Shown one piece after another: positions 5,613-14,415 of a stretch of DNA of 64,000 bases (positions are counted from its first letter, which is position 1; each line of letters opens with the position of its first letter). The stretch is from contig JBNKWZ010000013.1 of NCBI GenBank assembly GCA_050300015.1, positions 1 to 64,000 of the forward strand, in the 5' to 3' direction. The position numbers were made by a program, and so were the translations under genes. The notes under the pieces were generated by a model. It saw only the letters and a program-made list of their open reading frames with translations. It was not told the origin of the DNA and searched no databases. This stretch comes from CAYZQH01 sp050300015. Lineage in GTDB: Bacteria > Pseudomonadota > Gammaproteobacteria > Pseudomonadales > Cellvibrionaceae.

Positions 5613-7301
5613 CTAAAAATCCTCCAACCTCGCCTTACGTAACTGCGACAAAACATAGAGCAACAACCCTTGTCGCTCCAGTGTAATAGTATTGGTGGTG
5701 GGGCTACATGGGTCGTTCATGTAGGCCATGGCAGGGGCTTTAATGGGACGGAGACATCTGTCGGTAGCGTCTTTATTGGGGCCTGCGACGACAAACCCTG
5801 GCAGTACGGTTTTTTGCCAGTTGGCCAACGTATGGACCGGCGCCTTCGGCTGAGTGTTACCAAACCCAGTCACATAGGATTGCTCCATGGGGTTACGGCC
5901 TAGCAAGTAATCCAGCAGTGCACGGGCTGCGGGCTCGTATTCTTTGTTGGGGGTATAGCGATTGGTTTTGAGTAGCAGCATGGCGCGGGTGAGCGCGCGC
6001 CCATTGGCATTCTCGCTAAAATCGCCTGCCTCCATGGGCACCATGTAACCCGATTGCCAGAGCATTTGTGCGCTCTTGTAGCTCGCCTCGGTCAACAGTT
6101 TAAGGGCCGCCTCTTTTAACGCTTTAGGCGTATGTGAGGATTCGGCTAAGGCATATAAGCCCCACAACTCGGTTTGTTGCCAGCCAATGTCACTCACACT
6201 TTTGGGTACCACCACGGTTTTAAAACCCGGCTTCTTATGGGTTAAGGTGGCGAGCTCTGCCGCAGCCCAAAACCATTCGTCCTCTAAGGTTTCGTTCACT
6301 TGGGCGTATGTAGCACCACTGTACCCTGCCGGCTGCCGGTATAACGTTTTAGGGTGCATCAAAGCCCATTGCCAAGCGTTCAACGCGGCCTGCTCGTAAT
6401 CGGCAGCGGGTGCTAGCACCTCGGGCGCCAACGCAGAGACCTTGGCCGCCAACGCCATAATGGCCGTAAAATGTAACGTGGCTGCGGTGCTTTTAGGCAT
6501 AAGGCTACGGCCATCGGCATCCAACCGCGTTATCGCCCCGTTGCCCCGGGTGGCCACAGAGTGGAACACCCCGCCGTCATCATCTTGCATGGTTTGCAGC
6601 CAGTCCAGTGCCCAACGGGCCTCTAGCAACAGGTCAGCTTTGCCTTTTGTGGCCCCAGGTATGGGCAGGGACAAATTATCAAACACCGCAGGGGCATCCA
6701 GATACGCGTGCAGTAAGCCCGCGAGCGCAGTACTGTTGGCAATCACACTTTTGCCGAAATCTTGGCCGTTTAACCAACCTCCGGGCACGGCGCGATAACG
6801 CTTGCCACCACTGGAGGACGCGACCTCTGTACTAACGAGTAGATCGGCAAATAATGAGGGGCGCGCCCGGTCGCTGTCTTTAGTGAAGACAATCGGCACA
6901 CCCGCACGCTGCCAATAAAACGTTTGCGCAACGGTGGCCAATAATGGGTCGTAACGGTTTTCAGCAATAACAAAAGTGGGGGAATCCCCAAGCCCTGGAA
7001 TGCGAACGCGGTAGGTACCGGATTGATTAAAGGCAGAAAGGTCTGCCACTTTCACGGTTTGGCCGGAGGCTTGCCACAGCAAGGGTTGGGTTAAGGGCCC
7101 ACGCAGTAATTCTGTTTTATTACTTTCATCCACCAAGTAAAACGCTGCGGCTTCCACGTTGGGCACCACAATCACTTTGCTGCCATAGGGCAAAAACCCT
7201 AATTGGTTTAAGGCGGGCTTAAAGGCATAACTGTTGAAAGAGGCGAACAAGCCGAGTAAGCCAAAACACAATGCAACAACGGGGAACCTGATGCCAATCA
7301 T
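5613..7301 (-). CDS. GH9-like secreted protein with degenerate catalytic residues
   Basis: The product has 562 residues with a signal peptide (residues 1-26, ending NSYA). An N-terminal immunoglobulin-like domain typical of bacterial GH9 enzymes follows (about 28-112), then a GH9 (alpha/alpha)6-type domain. Family landmarks are plain: ADLLLEARWALDWLQTMQDD and LGRNPMEQSYVTGFG. The active-site signatures are altered. The usual DAGD after GGW is NGQD (178-181), so the first Asp is lost. The HHR-type segment reads PVHTLANW. The acid Glu of the C-terminal NE motif is Thr538 (TNTITLE). It may be a non-catalytic, binding or altered-specificity paralogue. It follows the membrane protein gene by 33 bp on the same strand. 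Confidence 0.75.
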   Translation of the reverse strand: MIGIRFPVVALCFGLLGLFASFNSYAFKPALNQLGFLPYGSKVIVVPNVEAAAFYLVDESNKTELLRGPLTQPLLWQASGQTVKVADLSAFNQSGTYRVRIPGLGDSPTFVIAENRYDPLLATVAQTFYWQRAGVPIVFTKDSDRARPSLFADLLVSTEVASSSGGKRYRAVPGGWLNGQDFGKSVIANSTALAGLLHAYLDAPAVFDNLSLPIPGATKGKADLLLEARWALDWLQTMQDDDGGVFHSVATRGNGAITRLDADGRSLMPKSTAATLHFTAIMALAAKVSALAPEVLAPAADYEQAALNAWQWALMHPKTLYRQPAGYSGATYAQVNETLEDEWFWAAAELATLTHKKPGFKTVVVPKSVSDIGWQQTELWGLYALAESSHTPKALKEAALKLLTEASYKSAQMLWQSGYMVPMEAGDFSENANGRALTRAMLLLKTNRYTPNKEYEPAARALLDYLLGRNPMEQSYVTGFGNTQPKAPVHTLANWQKTVLPGFVVAGPNKDATDRCLRPIKAPAMAYMNDPCSPTTNTITLERQGLLLYVLSQLRKARLEDF

Positions 7302-7334
7302 GGGTGGTCCTTAGCAGTGACTGATGGTTTGCGA

Positions 7335-7955
7335 TTACAAATTAAAAGGGGAATCTTGCTCTTGGGCAGGCACGGGTACAGGAGCCGATTCCGTTTGCTC
7401 CATCGGCGGCCAAGTCATGCGCCCTGTATGTACGGCATAAATGCGCACCACATCCGACACCCACATGGATACACCAAAGGCCAACCACAGTATGTTGGTA
7501 AAATTAAAGGTTTGGTTGTGGTTACCAAAAGCATCGTTCGCCAGGCGATTAGCCGCCAATTGAATTTGATAGATGGCGTAAAACCAGGCCATCAGTGTGA
7601 CAATTTTAACGGCCAGTAATGCCAAAGGCGCCCCAGCATTGTAAGCCCAAATGCTGAACACGGTATTAAAGGCCCAGCCGGCCACAAACACCCACCCCAG
7701 ATGGTCAGCACTCCAGGGTTTGGCCTTCTCGCGTTTTAAGTCTTCATCGCGAACAAAATTGAAGAGACTAAAAATAAAAAAGATGGGAAGTAACGTGCGC
7801 AACAAGGGGAACAGCCAGCGACCGTTTACTTGCTGCTGAGTCAAAAACATGCGGTACAACCAATAAAAGGCGTACAACCCCACGGTGCCAAAATACAAAA
7901 TTGTCAACTTGCGCATCGACACCACGTAGTACATGGGGTTCGGTTGTGCACTCAT
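7335..7955 (-). CDS. Integral membrane protein of unknown function
   Basis: The product has 206 residues with four probable transmembrane segments: about 17-36 (ILYFGTVGLYAFYWLY), 48-68, 86-105 with 110-130, and 150-172. The tail is a Pro- and Gln-rich polar stretch. The FYWLYRMF segment after the first helix recalls small DUF4234/DUF4339-like membrane proteins, but I am not confident of the family. It starts 16 bp after the greA stop and is probably cotranscribed with carA-carB-greA. The ATG at 7955 is used, with no better alternative. Confidence 0.6.
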   Translation of the reverse strand: MSAQPNPMYYVVSMRKLTILYFGTVGLYAFYWLYRMFLTQQQVNGRWLFPLLRTLLPIFFIFSLFNFVRDEDLKREKAKPWSADHLGWVFVAGWAFNTVFSIWAYNAGAPLALLAVKIVTLMAWFYAIYQIQLAANRLANDAFGNHNQTFNFTNILWLAFGVSMWVSDVVRIYAVHTGRMTWPPMEQTESAPVPVPAQEQDSPFNL

Positions 7956-7971
7956 GTGCTTATGGCCTTAA

Positions 7972-8454
7972 CTAAAGGTGTTTTACCGAGTCAATTTCGT
8001 ACTCAATGTCGCCGCCGGGTGCATTCACCACGGCAACATCGCCCTCCTCTTTGCCCACTAAGGCGCGCGCGATGGGAGAGTTCACCGAAATTTTATTGGC
8101 TTTAATATCGGCCTCGTCTTCACCGACAATTTGATAAGTCACGGCCTCGTCGGTATCCATATTAATCAGATCGACTGTGGTACCAAAAATCACACGCCCT
8201 GAATGGGGAATACTTTTCACATCAATAATTTGTGCGTGCGACAACTTGCCTTCAATTTCTTGAATGCGGCCTTCGCAAAAACTCTGTTGCTCGCGCGCGG
8301 CATGATACTCAGCGTTTTCTTTTAAATCACCGTGCTCGCGGGCTTCGGCAATGGCTTGCACAATACGCGGGCGATCCACCTTTTTTAGAGTATCCAACTC
8401 TGTGCGCAAGCGTTCTGCGCCTTCTACCGTCATGGGAACTTTGCTAATGGACAT
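7972..8454 (-). CDS. greA: Transcript cleavage factor GreA
   Basis: The product has 160 residues from the ATG at 8454, close to the usual 158. GreA binds stalled RNA polymerase and stimulates cleavage of backtracked RNA through acidic residues at the tip of its N-terminal coiled coil. The sequence shows the typical start (MTVEGAERLRTELDTLK), the tip GDLKENAEYHAAREQQ with the conserved acidic pair, and the C-terminal FKBP-like domain with INSPIARAL-like text (NSPIARALVGKEEGD). The longer upstream frame to 8526 lies inside carB and is rejected. Its start is 2 bp after the carB stop, matching the carA-carB-greA order of pseudomonads. Confidence 0.95.
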   Translation of the reverse strand: MSISKVPMTVEGAERLRTELDTLKKVDRPRIVQAIAEAREHGDLKENAEYHAAREQQSFCEGRIQEIEGKLSHAQIIDVKSIPHSGRVIFGTTVDLINMDTDEAVTYQIVGEDEADIKANKISVNSPIARALVGKEEGDVAVVNAPGGDIEYEIDSVKHL

Positions 8455-8456
8455 AG

Positions 8457-11400
8457 TTATAAACCCTCGTGCAATTCTTGTAAGCGACGCACCTGTTGTT
8501 TTTGGCCAAAGCGTATGGCCATGCACAGCGCATTGGCCGCAGCGAGCGTGGTGGTGTAGTACACGCGTAAATTTTCCGCACCACGACGAATGTATGCAGA
8601 ATCGCGTATGGCGCGTTTGCCTTCGGTGGTATTGATCACCAAATTCACTTGCTTGTTTTTAATCAAATCTACCACGTGCGGGCGACCTTCGGTGACTTTG
8701 TTGACGATTTCTACTTCTATGCCCGCTTCGGCAAAACGCGCCGCGGTGCCACGGGTGGCCACCAGTTTAAAACCTAAGTTGGTGAGCTCTTTGGCGACGA
8801 TCACAGCGCCTTCTTTATCAAAATCACGCACACTGATAAATGCCGTACCACTTACCGGCAAAGAGGAGCCACTGCCGGTTTGGGCCTTGGCAAATGCCTC
8901 GGCAAAGGTGTCACCGACCCCCATGACCTCTCCGGTGGATTTCATCTCTGGCCCTAATATTGGGTCCACTGCGGGGAATTTGTTAAAGGGGAAGACCGCC
9001 TCTTTGACACTAAAGTAACCCGGCACCACCTCTCGGGTAAAGTTTTGTTCCGCCAGCGTTTTTCCGGTTTGGCAGCGCGCGGCTACCTTAGCGAGCGATA
9101 TACCAATACACTTCGATACAAATGGGACCGTACGTGAGGCCCTTGGGTTCACTTCAATGATGTAGATTTCACCATCCTGATAGGCCAACTGGCAATTCAT
9201 TAACCCTACCACCCCCAACTCCAGTGCCATTTTGCGCACCTGTTCACGCATGGCATCCTGAACATCTTCGGGTAGGGAGTACGGCGGTAAGGAGCAGGCC
9301 GAATCGCCCGAGTGCACACCACATTGCTCAATGTGCTGCATAATGCCGCCGATCACCACTTCGGTACCGTCGCTCACCGCATCAATATCCACCTCGATGG
9401 CGTTATTGAGGAAGTGGTCGAGCAGTACGGGTGCGTCTTCACTCACTTGTACCGCTTCGCGCATATAGGTGCGCAATTCTTTTTCGGAGTACACAATCTC
9501 CATCGCGCGCCCACCCAATACGTAGGAAGGCCGCACCACCAAGGGGTACTTCACGTCTTCTGCCACGCGCACGGCTTCGTCGGCTGAGCGCACAATGGCG
9601 TTGGGTGGTTGCTTGAGCTTTAGCCGCTCTATCATTTGTTGGAAGCGCTCGCGGTCTTCGGCGCGGTCAATGGCCTCTGGGCTGGTGCCAATAATGGGCA
9701 CGCCCGCGGCTTCTAAATCGCGCGCAAGCTTAAGTGGCGTTTGCCCCCCAAATTGCACAATCACACCCTTGGGTTGTTCTTTGTGTACAATTTCTAATAC
9801 GTCTTCAAGGGTAACGGGCTCGAAGTACAAACGATCTGAGGTGTCGTAATCGGTGGAGACAGTCTCGGGGTTACAGTTCACCATAATGGTTTCAAAACCA
9901 TCTTCGCGTGCGGCCAATGCCGCGTGTACGCAACAATAGTCAAACTCGATGCCTTGACCAATGCGGTTAGGGCCACCGCCCAACACCATAATTTTGTCGC
10001 GTGTGGAAGGCGCCGCCTCGCACTCTTCATCGTAACTGGAATACATATAGGCCGTTGAGGTGGAAAACTCCGCCGCACAGGTATCCACACGTTTGTAAAC
10101 CGGCCGCACCTCCAATTTATGACGATGATCGCGCACAGTTTTTTCGGTGACACCCAATAACTGGCCCAGGCGTGTGTCCGAAAACCCTTTGCGCTTTAAT
10201 TGCAGCATTGTGTCTTTGTCTATCTCGCTCAAGGGTGTTTTTGACAGCACCGTTTCATCAAGAATTAAATCTTCAATTTGGGTTAAAAACCACGGGTCAA
10301 TTTTAGAGCTTTCAAACACTTCGGCAACCGTTAAGCCTGCGCGAAACGCATCCCCCACAAACCAAATACGCTCGGCACCCGGCGTGGTTAAATCCCGGCG
10401 GATACGGGCAATGGCTTCTTCGTCGTCAAGGTCCACTTTGGGTTCAAACCCGCAGGAGCCTACCTCCAAACCACGCAGGGCTTTTTGCAAACTTTCTTGG
10501 AAGTTGCGGCCAATGGCCATGACCTCACCCACGGATTTCATTTGCGTGGTTAAACGCGCGTCGGCATCACCAAACTTCTCAAAGGTAAAGCGCGGGACTT
10601 TGGTCACCACGTAATCAATAGAGGGCTCAAAGGAGGCCGGCGTAGCGCCGCCAGTAATGTCATTTTTAAGTTCATCCAAGGTGTAACCCACGGCCAATTT
10701 TGCGGCCACCTTGGCAATGGGAAAACCCGTGGCTTTAGAAGCCAGTGCCGAGGAACGTGACACACGCGGGTTCATTTCAATCACCACCAAACGCCCATCT
10801 TCCGGGTTTACCGCAAATTGAACATTGGAGCCGCCCGTTTCCACGCCAATTTCGCGCAACACGGCCACGGAGGCATTACGCATAATTTGGTATTCTTTAT
10901 CGGTCAGCGTTTGCGCAGGCGCTACGGTGATGGAATCACCGGTGTGTACACCCATGGGGTCAAAGTTCTCGATGGAGCACACAATAATGCAGTTGTCGTT
11001 TTTATCGCGCACCACTTCCATTTCGTACTCTTTCCAACCAAGCAGTGATTCATCAATCAGCAGCTCATTGGTGGGCGATAGGTCCAGCCCGCGTACGCAA
11101 ATTTCTTCAAATTCTTCCCAGTTGTAAGCAATGCCTCCACCGGAGCCGCCCATGGTAAAAGATGGGCGAATAATACAAGGGAAGCCGAATTCTTCCGGCA
11201 CTTTTAAGGCTTCTTCTAAAGTGTGCACAATACGCGCGCGCGCGGTTTCCAAGCCGATGGCTTTCATAGCCTTGTCAAAGCGGTCGCGGTCTTCTGCCTT
11301 GTCGATGGCATCTTGCGTCGCGCCAATCAGCTCCACGTTGTATTGGTCCAGCACCCCGTGCTTGTGTAAATCCAGCGCGCAATTTAACGCCGTTTGGCCC

Positions 11401-11672
11401 CCCATGGTGGGCAAAATAGCATCGGGCTTTTCTTTCTCAATGATTTTGGCCACGGTGTCCCAGGTAATGGGCTCGATATAGGTGGCATCCGCCATGGTGG
11501 GGTCGGTCATGATGGTGGCGGGGTTAGAGTTCACCAATATCACTCGGTAACCCTCTTCGCGCAGCGCTTTACAAGCTTGCGCACCGGAATAGTCAAACTC
11601 GCAGGCTTGCCCAATCACAATGGGGCCAGCACCAATAATCAATATGCTTTTAAGGTCGGTTCTTTTTGGCAT
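8457..11672 (-). CDS. carB: Carbamoyl-phosphate synthase large subunit
   Basis: The product has 1071 residues, full length. It makes carbamoyl phosphate from bicarbonate, ATP and ammonia delivered by CarA, for arginine and pyrimidine synthesis. The start (MPKRTDLKSILIIGAGPIVI) is diagnostic. Two homologous ATP-grasp halves are visible. The first has TMGGSGGGIAYNWEEF and EMNPRVSRSSALASKATGFP. The second starts near residue 555 (MVLGGGPNRIGQGIEFDYC) and has EVNPRASRTVPFVSK. A C-terminal MGS-like allosteric domain (about 940-1071) follows. It lies 41 bp after carA and 2 bp before greA, so one operon is likely. Confidence 0.98.
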   Translation of the reverse strand: MPKRTDLKSILIIGAGPIVIGQACEFDYSGAQACKALREEGYRVILVNSNPATIMTDPTMADATYIEPITWDTVAKIIEKEKPDAILPTMGGQTALNCALDLHKHGVLDQYNVELIGATQDAIDKAEDRDRFDKAMKAIGLETARARIVHTLEEALKVPEEFGFPCIIRPSFTMGGSGGGIAYNWEEFEEICVRGLDLSPTNELLIDESLLGWKEYEMEVVRDKNDNCIIVCSIENFDPMGVHTGDSITVAPAQTLTDKEYQIMRNASVAVLREIGVETGGSNVQFAVNPEDGRLVVIEMNPRVSRSSALASKATGFPIAKVAAKLAVGYTLDELKNDITGGATPASFEPSIDYVVTKVPRFTFEKFGDADARLTTQMKSVGEVMAIGRNFQESLQKALRGLEVGSCGFEPKVDLDDEEAIARIRRDLTTPGAERIWFVGDAFRAGLTVAEVFESSKIDPWFLTQIEDLILDETVLSKTPLSEIDKDTMLQLKRKGFSDTRLGQLLGVTEKTVRDHRHKLEVRPVYKRVDTCAAEFSTSTAYMYSSYDEECEAAPSTRDKIMVLGGGPNRIGQGIEFDYCCVHAALAAREDGFETIMVNCNPETVSTDYDTSDRLYFEPVTLEDVLEIVHKEQPKGVIVQFGGQTPLKLARDLEAAGVPIIGTSPEAIDRAEDRERFQQMIERLKLKQPPNAIVRSADEAVRVAEDVKYPLVVRPSYVLGGRAMEIVYSEKELRTYMREAVQVSEDAPVLLDHFLNNAIEVDIDAVSDGTEVVIGGIMQHIEQCGVHSGDSACSLPPYSLPEDVQDAMREQVRKMALELGVVGLMNCQLAYQDGEIYIIEVNPRASRTVPFVSKCIGISLAKVAARCQTGKTLAEQNFTREVVPGYFSVKEAVFPFNKFPAVDPILGPEMKSTGEVMGVGDTFAEAFAKAQTGSGSSLPVSGTAFISVRDFDKEGAVIVAKELTNLGFKLVATRGTAARFAEAGIEVEIVNKVTEGRPHVVDLIKNKQVNLVINTTEGKRAIRDSAYIRRGAENLRVYYTTTLAAANALCMAIRFGQKQQVRRLQELHEGL

Positions 11673-11713
11673 GAGGTCTCCAAAGACGCAAACGGTTCAC
11701 GCAAAAGGCTGCT

Positions 11714-12853
11714 CTAAGCCTGCTGTTCCATTAATTCAATAAAATGGTCAAATAGGCCAGCCGCATCGTGCGGCCCTGGGCTCGCCTCTGGATGACCTTG
11801 AAAGCTAAACGCGGGTTTATCCGTGCGGTGAATCCCCTGTAAAGAGCCATCGAACAGGGATTGATGCGTTACGGTCAGCGTGTCCGGCAGGGTGTTGATA
11901 TCCACTGCAAAGCCATGGTTTTGGCTGGTGATCATTACCTTGCCACTGGCCAAATCTTGCACGGGATGGTTAGCGCCGTGGTGACCAAACTTCATTTTGA
12001 TGGTTTTGGCCCCACTGGCCAAACCCAGTAATTGGTGCCCCAAACAAATGCCAAAGGTGGGAATGCCACGCTCGAGAATCGCTTGAATGGCCTCAATGGC
12101 ATAATCGCAAGGCTCTGGGTCGCCGGGGCCATTGGATAAAAACACGCCATCGGGGTTCATAGCCAACACCTCTGCCGCCGGAGTTTTGGCAGGCACCACC
12201 GTGAGCTCACAGCCACGGTCCACCAACATGCGCAAAATATTGCGTTTGGCGCCAAAATCGTAGGCCACCACTTTGTAGCGCTTACCCTCGGGTAGACCAC
12301 CAAAACCTTGGCCCAACTGCCAGGAACCATGAGCCCACTCGTAGGCGTTTGGGGTGGTCACCTCTTTGGCGAGGTCCAGCCCTTTTAGGCCAGAAAACGC
12401 ACTGGCAGCCGCCAATGCGGCTGCCTCGTCCACGTCACCGGCCATAATGCAGCCGTTTTGTGCGCCCGTATCCCGCAAGATGCGCGTCAGGCGACGGGTG
12501 TCGATGTCGGCAATGCCTAGAATGTTTTTGTCTTTTAAGTACTGATCCAGGCTTTTTTGACTGCGAAAATTGCTGGCCACAAAGGGTAGGTCGCGAATTA
12601 CCAAGCCTTTTGCCCAAATAGTGCTACATTCTTCGTCTTCGTCGTTAGTGCCCACGTTTCCAATATGGGGGTATGTGAGCGTGACGATTTGCTCGGCATA
12701 GGATGGGTCCGTGAGTATCTCTTGGTAGCCGGTGAGCGCAGTATTAAACACCACTTCCCCCACGGATATTCCCTCAGCGCCAATGGCCTTTCCGCGAAAG
12801 ATGCTGCCATCCGCCAAGACCAATATGGCCGGTTTGAATGCCCCAGTTGTCAA
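11714..12853 (-). CDS. carA: Carbamoyl-phosphate synthase small subunit (glutaminase)
   Basis: The product has 379 residues. It is a class I glutamine amidotransferase that hydrolyses glutamine and channels ammonia to CarB. Landmarks are KPAILVLADGSIFRGKAIG at the N-terminus, the nucleophile Cys in FGICLGHQLLGLASG, and GHPEASPGPHDA carrying the His/Glu of the triad. I place the start at the TTG at 12853, nine bases after GGAGG. A second TTG at 12859 is only three bases from that site. UUG initiation of carA is also known in enterics and pseudomonads. A terminator-like hairpin at 12999-13035 isolates it from upstream DNA. Confidence 0.96.
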   Translation of the reverse strand: MTTGAFKPAILVLADGSIFRGKAIGAEGISVGEVVFNTALTGYQEILTDPSYAEQIVTLTYPHIGNVGTNDEDEECSTIWAKGLVIRDLPFVASNFRSQKSLDQYLKDKNILGIADIDTRRLTRILRDTGAQNGCIMAGDVDEAAALAAASAFSGLKGLDLAKEVTTPNAYEWAHGSWQLGQGFGGLPEGKRYKVVAYDFGAKRNILRMLVDRGCELTVVPAKTPAAEVLAMNPDGVFLSNGPGDPEPCDYAIEAIQAILERGIPTFGICLGHQLLGLASGAKTIKMKFGHHGANHPVQDLASGKVMITSQNHGFAVDINTLPDTLTVTHQSLFDGSLQGIHRTDKPAFSFQGHPEASPGPHDAAGLFDHFIELMEQQA

Positions 12854-13663
12854 GTTCAATTCCCTCCAGATACACCCTTGCGAACAAGGGCAATGCAGTC
12901 AATTTTTGCCTTCCACCAACCGCCGCAGCCTAAACAATGGCGCAGCAAAACCCCGGCCGGTTACCCGGCACGAGGCGAAAGTTCGGGTGAATGTTCGTAA
13001 AAAAGCGAGATGAAACCCGGTCTCACCTCGCTTTTGATAATTAGATGCGCGATACCCTACGCGCCCTGGGCACTGGCCCGGTTGGGCGCGCATTGTACGC
13101 CAAATGCCACTCAATGGCCAGCGTTACCCTAGCGTATTGCACAGGCGCCAATGGGCTAATGTAAACCTTCTTTTGCCCCCCAAGTTGCCACAGGTTACTG
13201 CCCACCTTGAGCGATGATGACCCAATTGTTACGCCTATCCCCCCTCACCCTGTTTTGGCGTTTCATTGGCAAGAACGTTGACGGCACTCGAATATTTGGT
13301 GGTGATTGGGTGTACGCCATACCAACTTCAACAAGCGCGGAACGAACCAATGGTGAAGCATGCAGTTGGCCGATAGCGATACTGTTATTCACCGCTGGAC
13401 CCCTTCTTTGATATCCATGACCCGTGGATACCGAGCTCAATGCTGTGTTTAACCCAATATCCGACCCGAGCGCACTGCATCAGCCTTTTGACGACCACGA
13501 TGTGACCAACACCTCAGAGTCTTACCACTTTTAAGACACAGTACGCCTTGGGCTAGACGATTTGTGCTTGGAGCAGGGCCATCGCTCACCTATACTTGAC
13601 TGGCAAAACCACAATATGTGCGATTGCTGCCAATAGCACCATTGGCCAGTTACCGAGGTTCCT
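12854..13663. other. Gene-poor interval between carA and the TetR gene
   Basis: About 810 bp without a convincing gene. It should hold the carA promoter and leader on the minus strand (close to 12860-12998) and the TetR promoter on the plus strand. The short frames at 13195-13440 do not resemble known proteins. Many frames are broken by stops between 13400 and 13640. dapB, which precedes carA in many pseudomonads, is not here. The interval could be a decayed gene, but I cannot identify one. Confidence 0.5.
12999..13035 (-). terminator. Hairpin upstream of carA, terminator-like
   Basis: AAAAGCGAG at the left pairs with CTCGCTTTT at the right. Three further base pairs follow after one mismatch, around a GC-rich loop. 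A- and T-runs flank the stem, so it can act in either direction. It lies about 145 bp upstream of carA and could end transcripts coming from upstream or form part of a leader. Confidence 0.5.
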
Positions 13664-14344
13664 TTGTCTGACGCTGAACACTGTAAATCCAATACACCTT
13701 ATCACCATGGAAACTTAAAAGAAGCGCTGGTTGAGGCTTACTTAGCCCTACTAGGAGATAACGAACCGGACGCCATCTCCTTACGCAAGTTGGCCGCGCA
13801 CATTCAAGTGGCCCCCACCGCGGTGTACAACCACTACAGTGACAAGGAAGCACTTACAGTTGCGGTACGCACCTGCTGCCTTAACCATTTTGCGGATTAC
13901 CTTAACAGGGCTTACACCGAGAATGACAAACCTGAGCTCAACCTTTTAAATTTGGGTAAGGCGTACTTTCGCTACTCGGTGGAGTACACGCCTTATTACA
14001 AAATGATTTTTCAGAGCACCACCCAGCAAGAGCATGTCACCGAGGACCTATTAGCCGCAGGCATGAACGCTGAGGCACGACTACGCAAAACCATTATCGA
14101 TTTACTGCTGCACTACAACATTCCAGTCACGCAGTACAACGAGGGGTTAGGCGCCTTTGCCTGCTGGGCACTCAGCCATGGCATTACCAGCCTTGCCGCG
14201 ATTCACATTAATCGCGCCGCCTGTATTGGCGAACGTTGGCCGAAAGAGTTTATGCTTAATGACGAAAAAAGCGTCAATTTGGCATTTGAATCACTGAATA
14301 CCGTTTTAGTGAAAGGCATTCTAGCGGCGGCACGTTCCGACTAG
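13664..14344 (+). CDS. TetR/AcrR-family transcriptional regulator (WHG-domain type)
   Basis: The product has 226 residues. The N-terminal TetR helix-turn-helix is clear: YHHGNLKEALVEAYLALL, then ISLRKLAAHIQVAPTAVYNHY with the recognition helix. The ligand-binding half (about 90-215) fits the TetR_C_33/WHG subgroup, including the segment around FACWALSHGITSL. Translation starts at a TTG at 13664, with GAGG six bases upstream, and no in-frame ATG lies nearby. It is monocistronic, with the GGDEF-EAL gene 71 bp downstream on the same strand. The target genes are unknown. Confidence 0.85.
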   Translation: MSDAEHCKSNTPYHHGNLKEALVEAYLALLGDNEPDAISLRKLAAHIQVAPTAVYNHYSDKEALTVAVRTCCLNHFADYLNRAYTENDKPELNLLNLGKAYFRYSVEYTPYYKMIFQSTTQQEHVTEDLLAAGMNAEARLRKTIIDLLLHYNIPVTQYNEGLGAFACWALSHGITSLAAIHINRAACIGERWPKEFMLNDEKSVNLAFESLNTVLVKGILAAARSD

Positions 14345-14415
14345 ATCTCCCTTCGCGGCCAAGGCATTCATGAGCTACTCTTATGGGTAAGCAAACTGAT
14401 GTAGCTGTGCTGTAA

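Noticed and set aside
8590..11717. Several plus-strand frames inside carB (for example 10147-10614)
   Set aside because: They are antisense shadows of the highly conserved carB frame, with no family signature and no ribosome sites.
13195..13440. Short frames in the gene-poor interval between carA and the TetR gene
   Set aside because: No recognisable family, no good start signal, and stops break every frame soon after. They are most likely non-coding.
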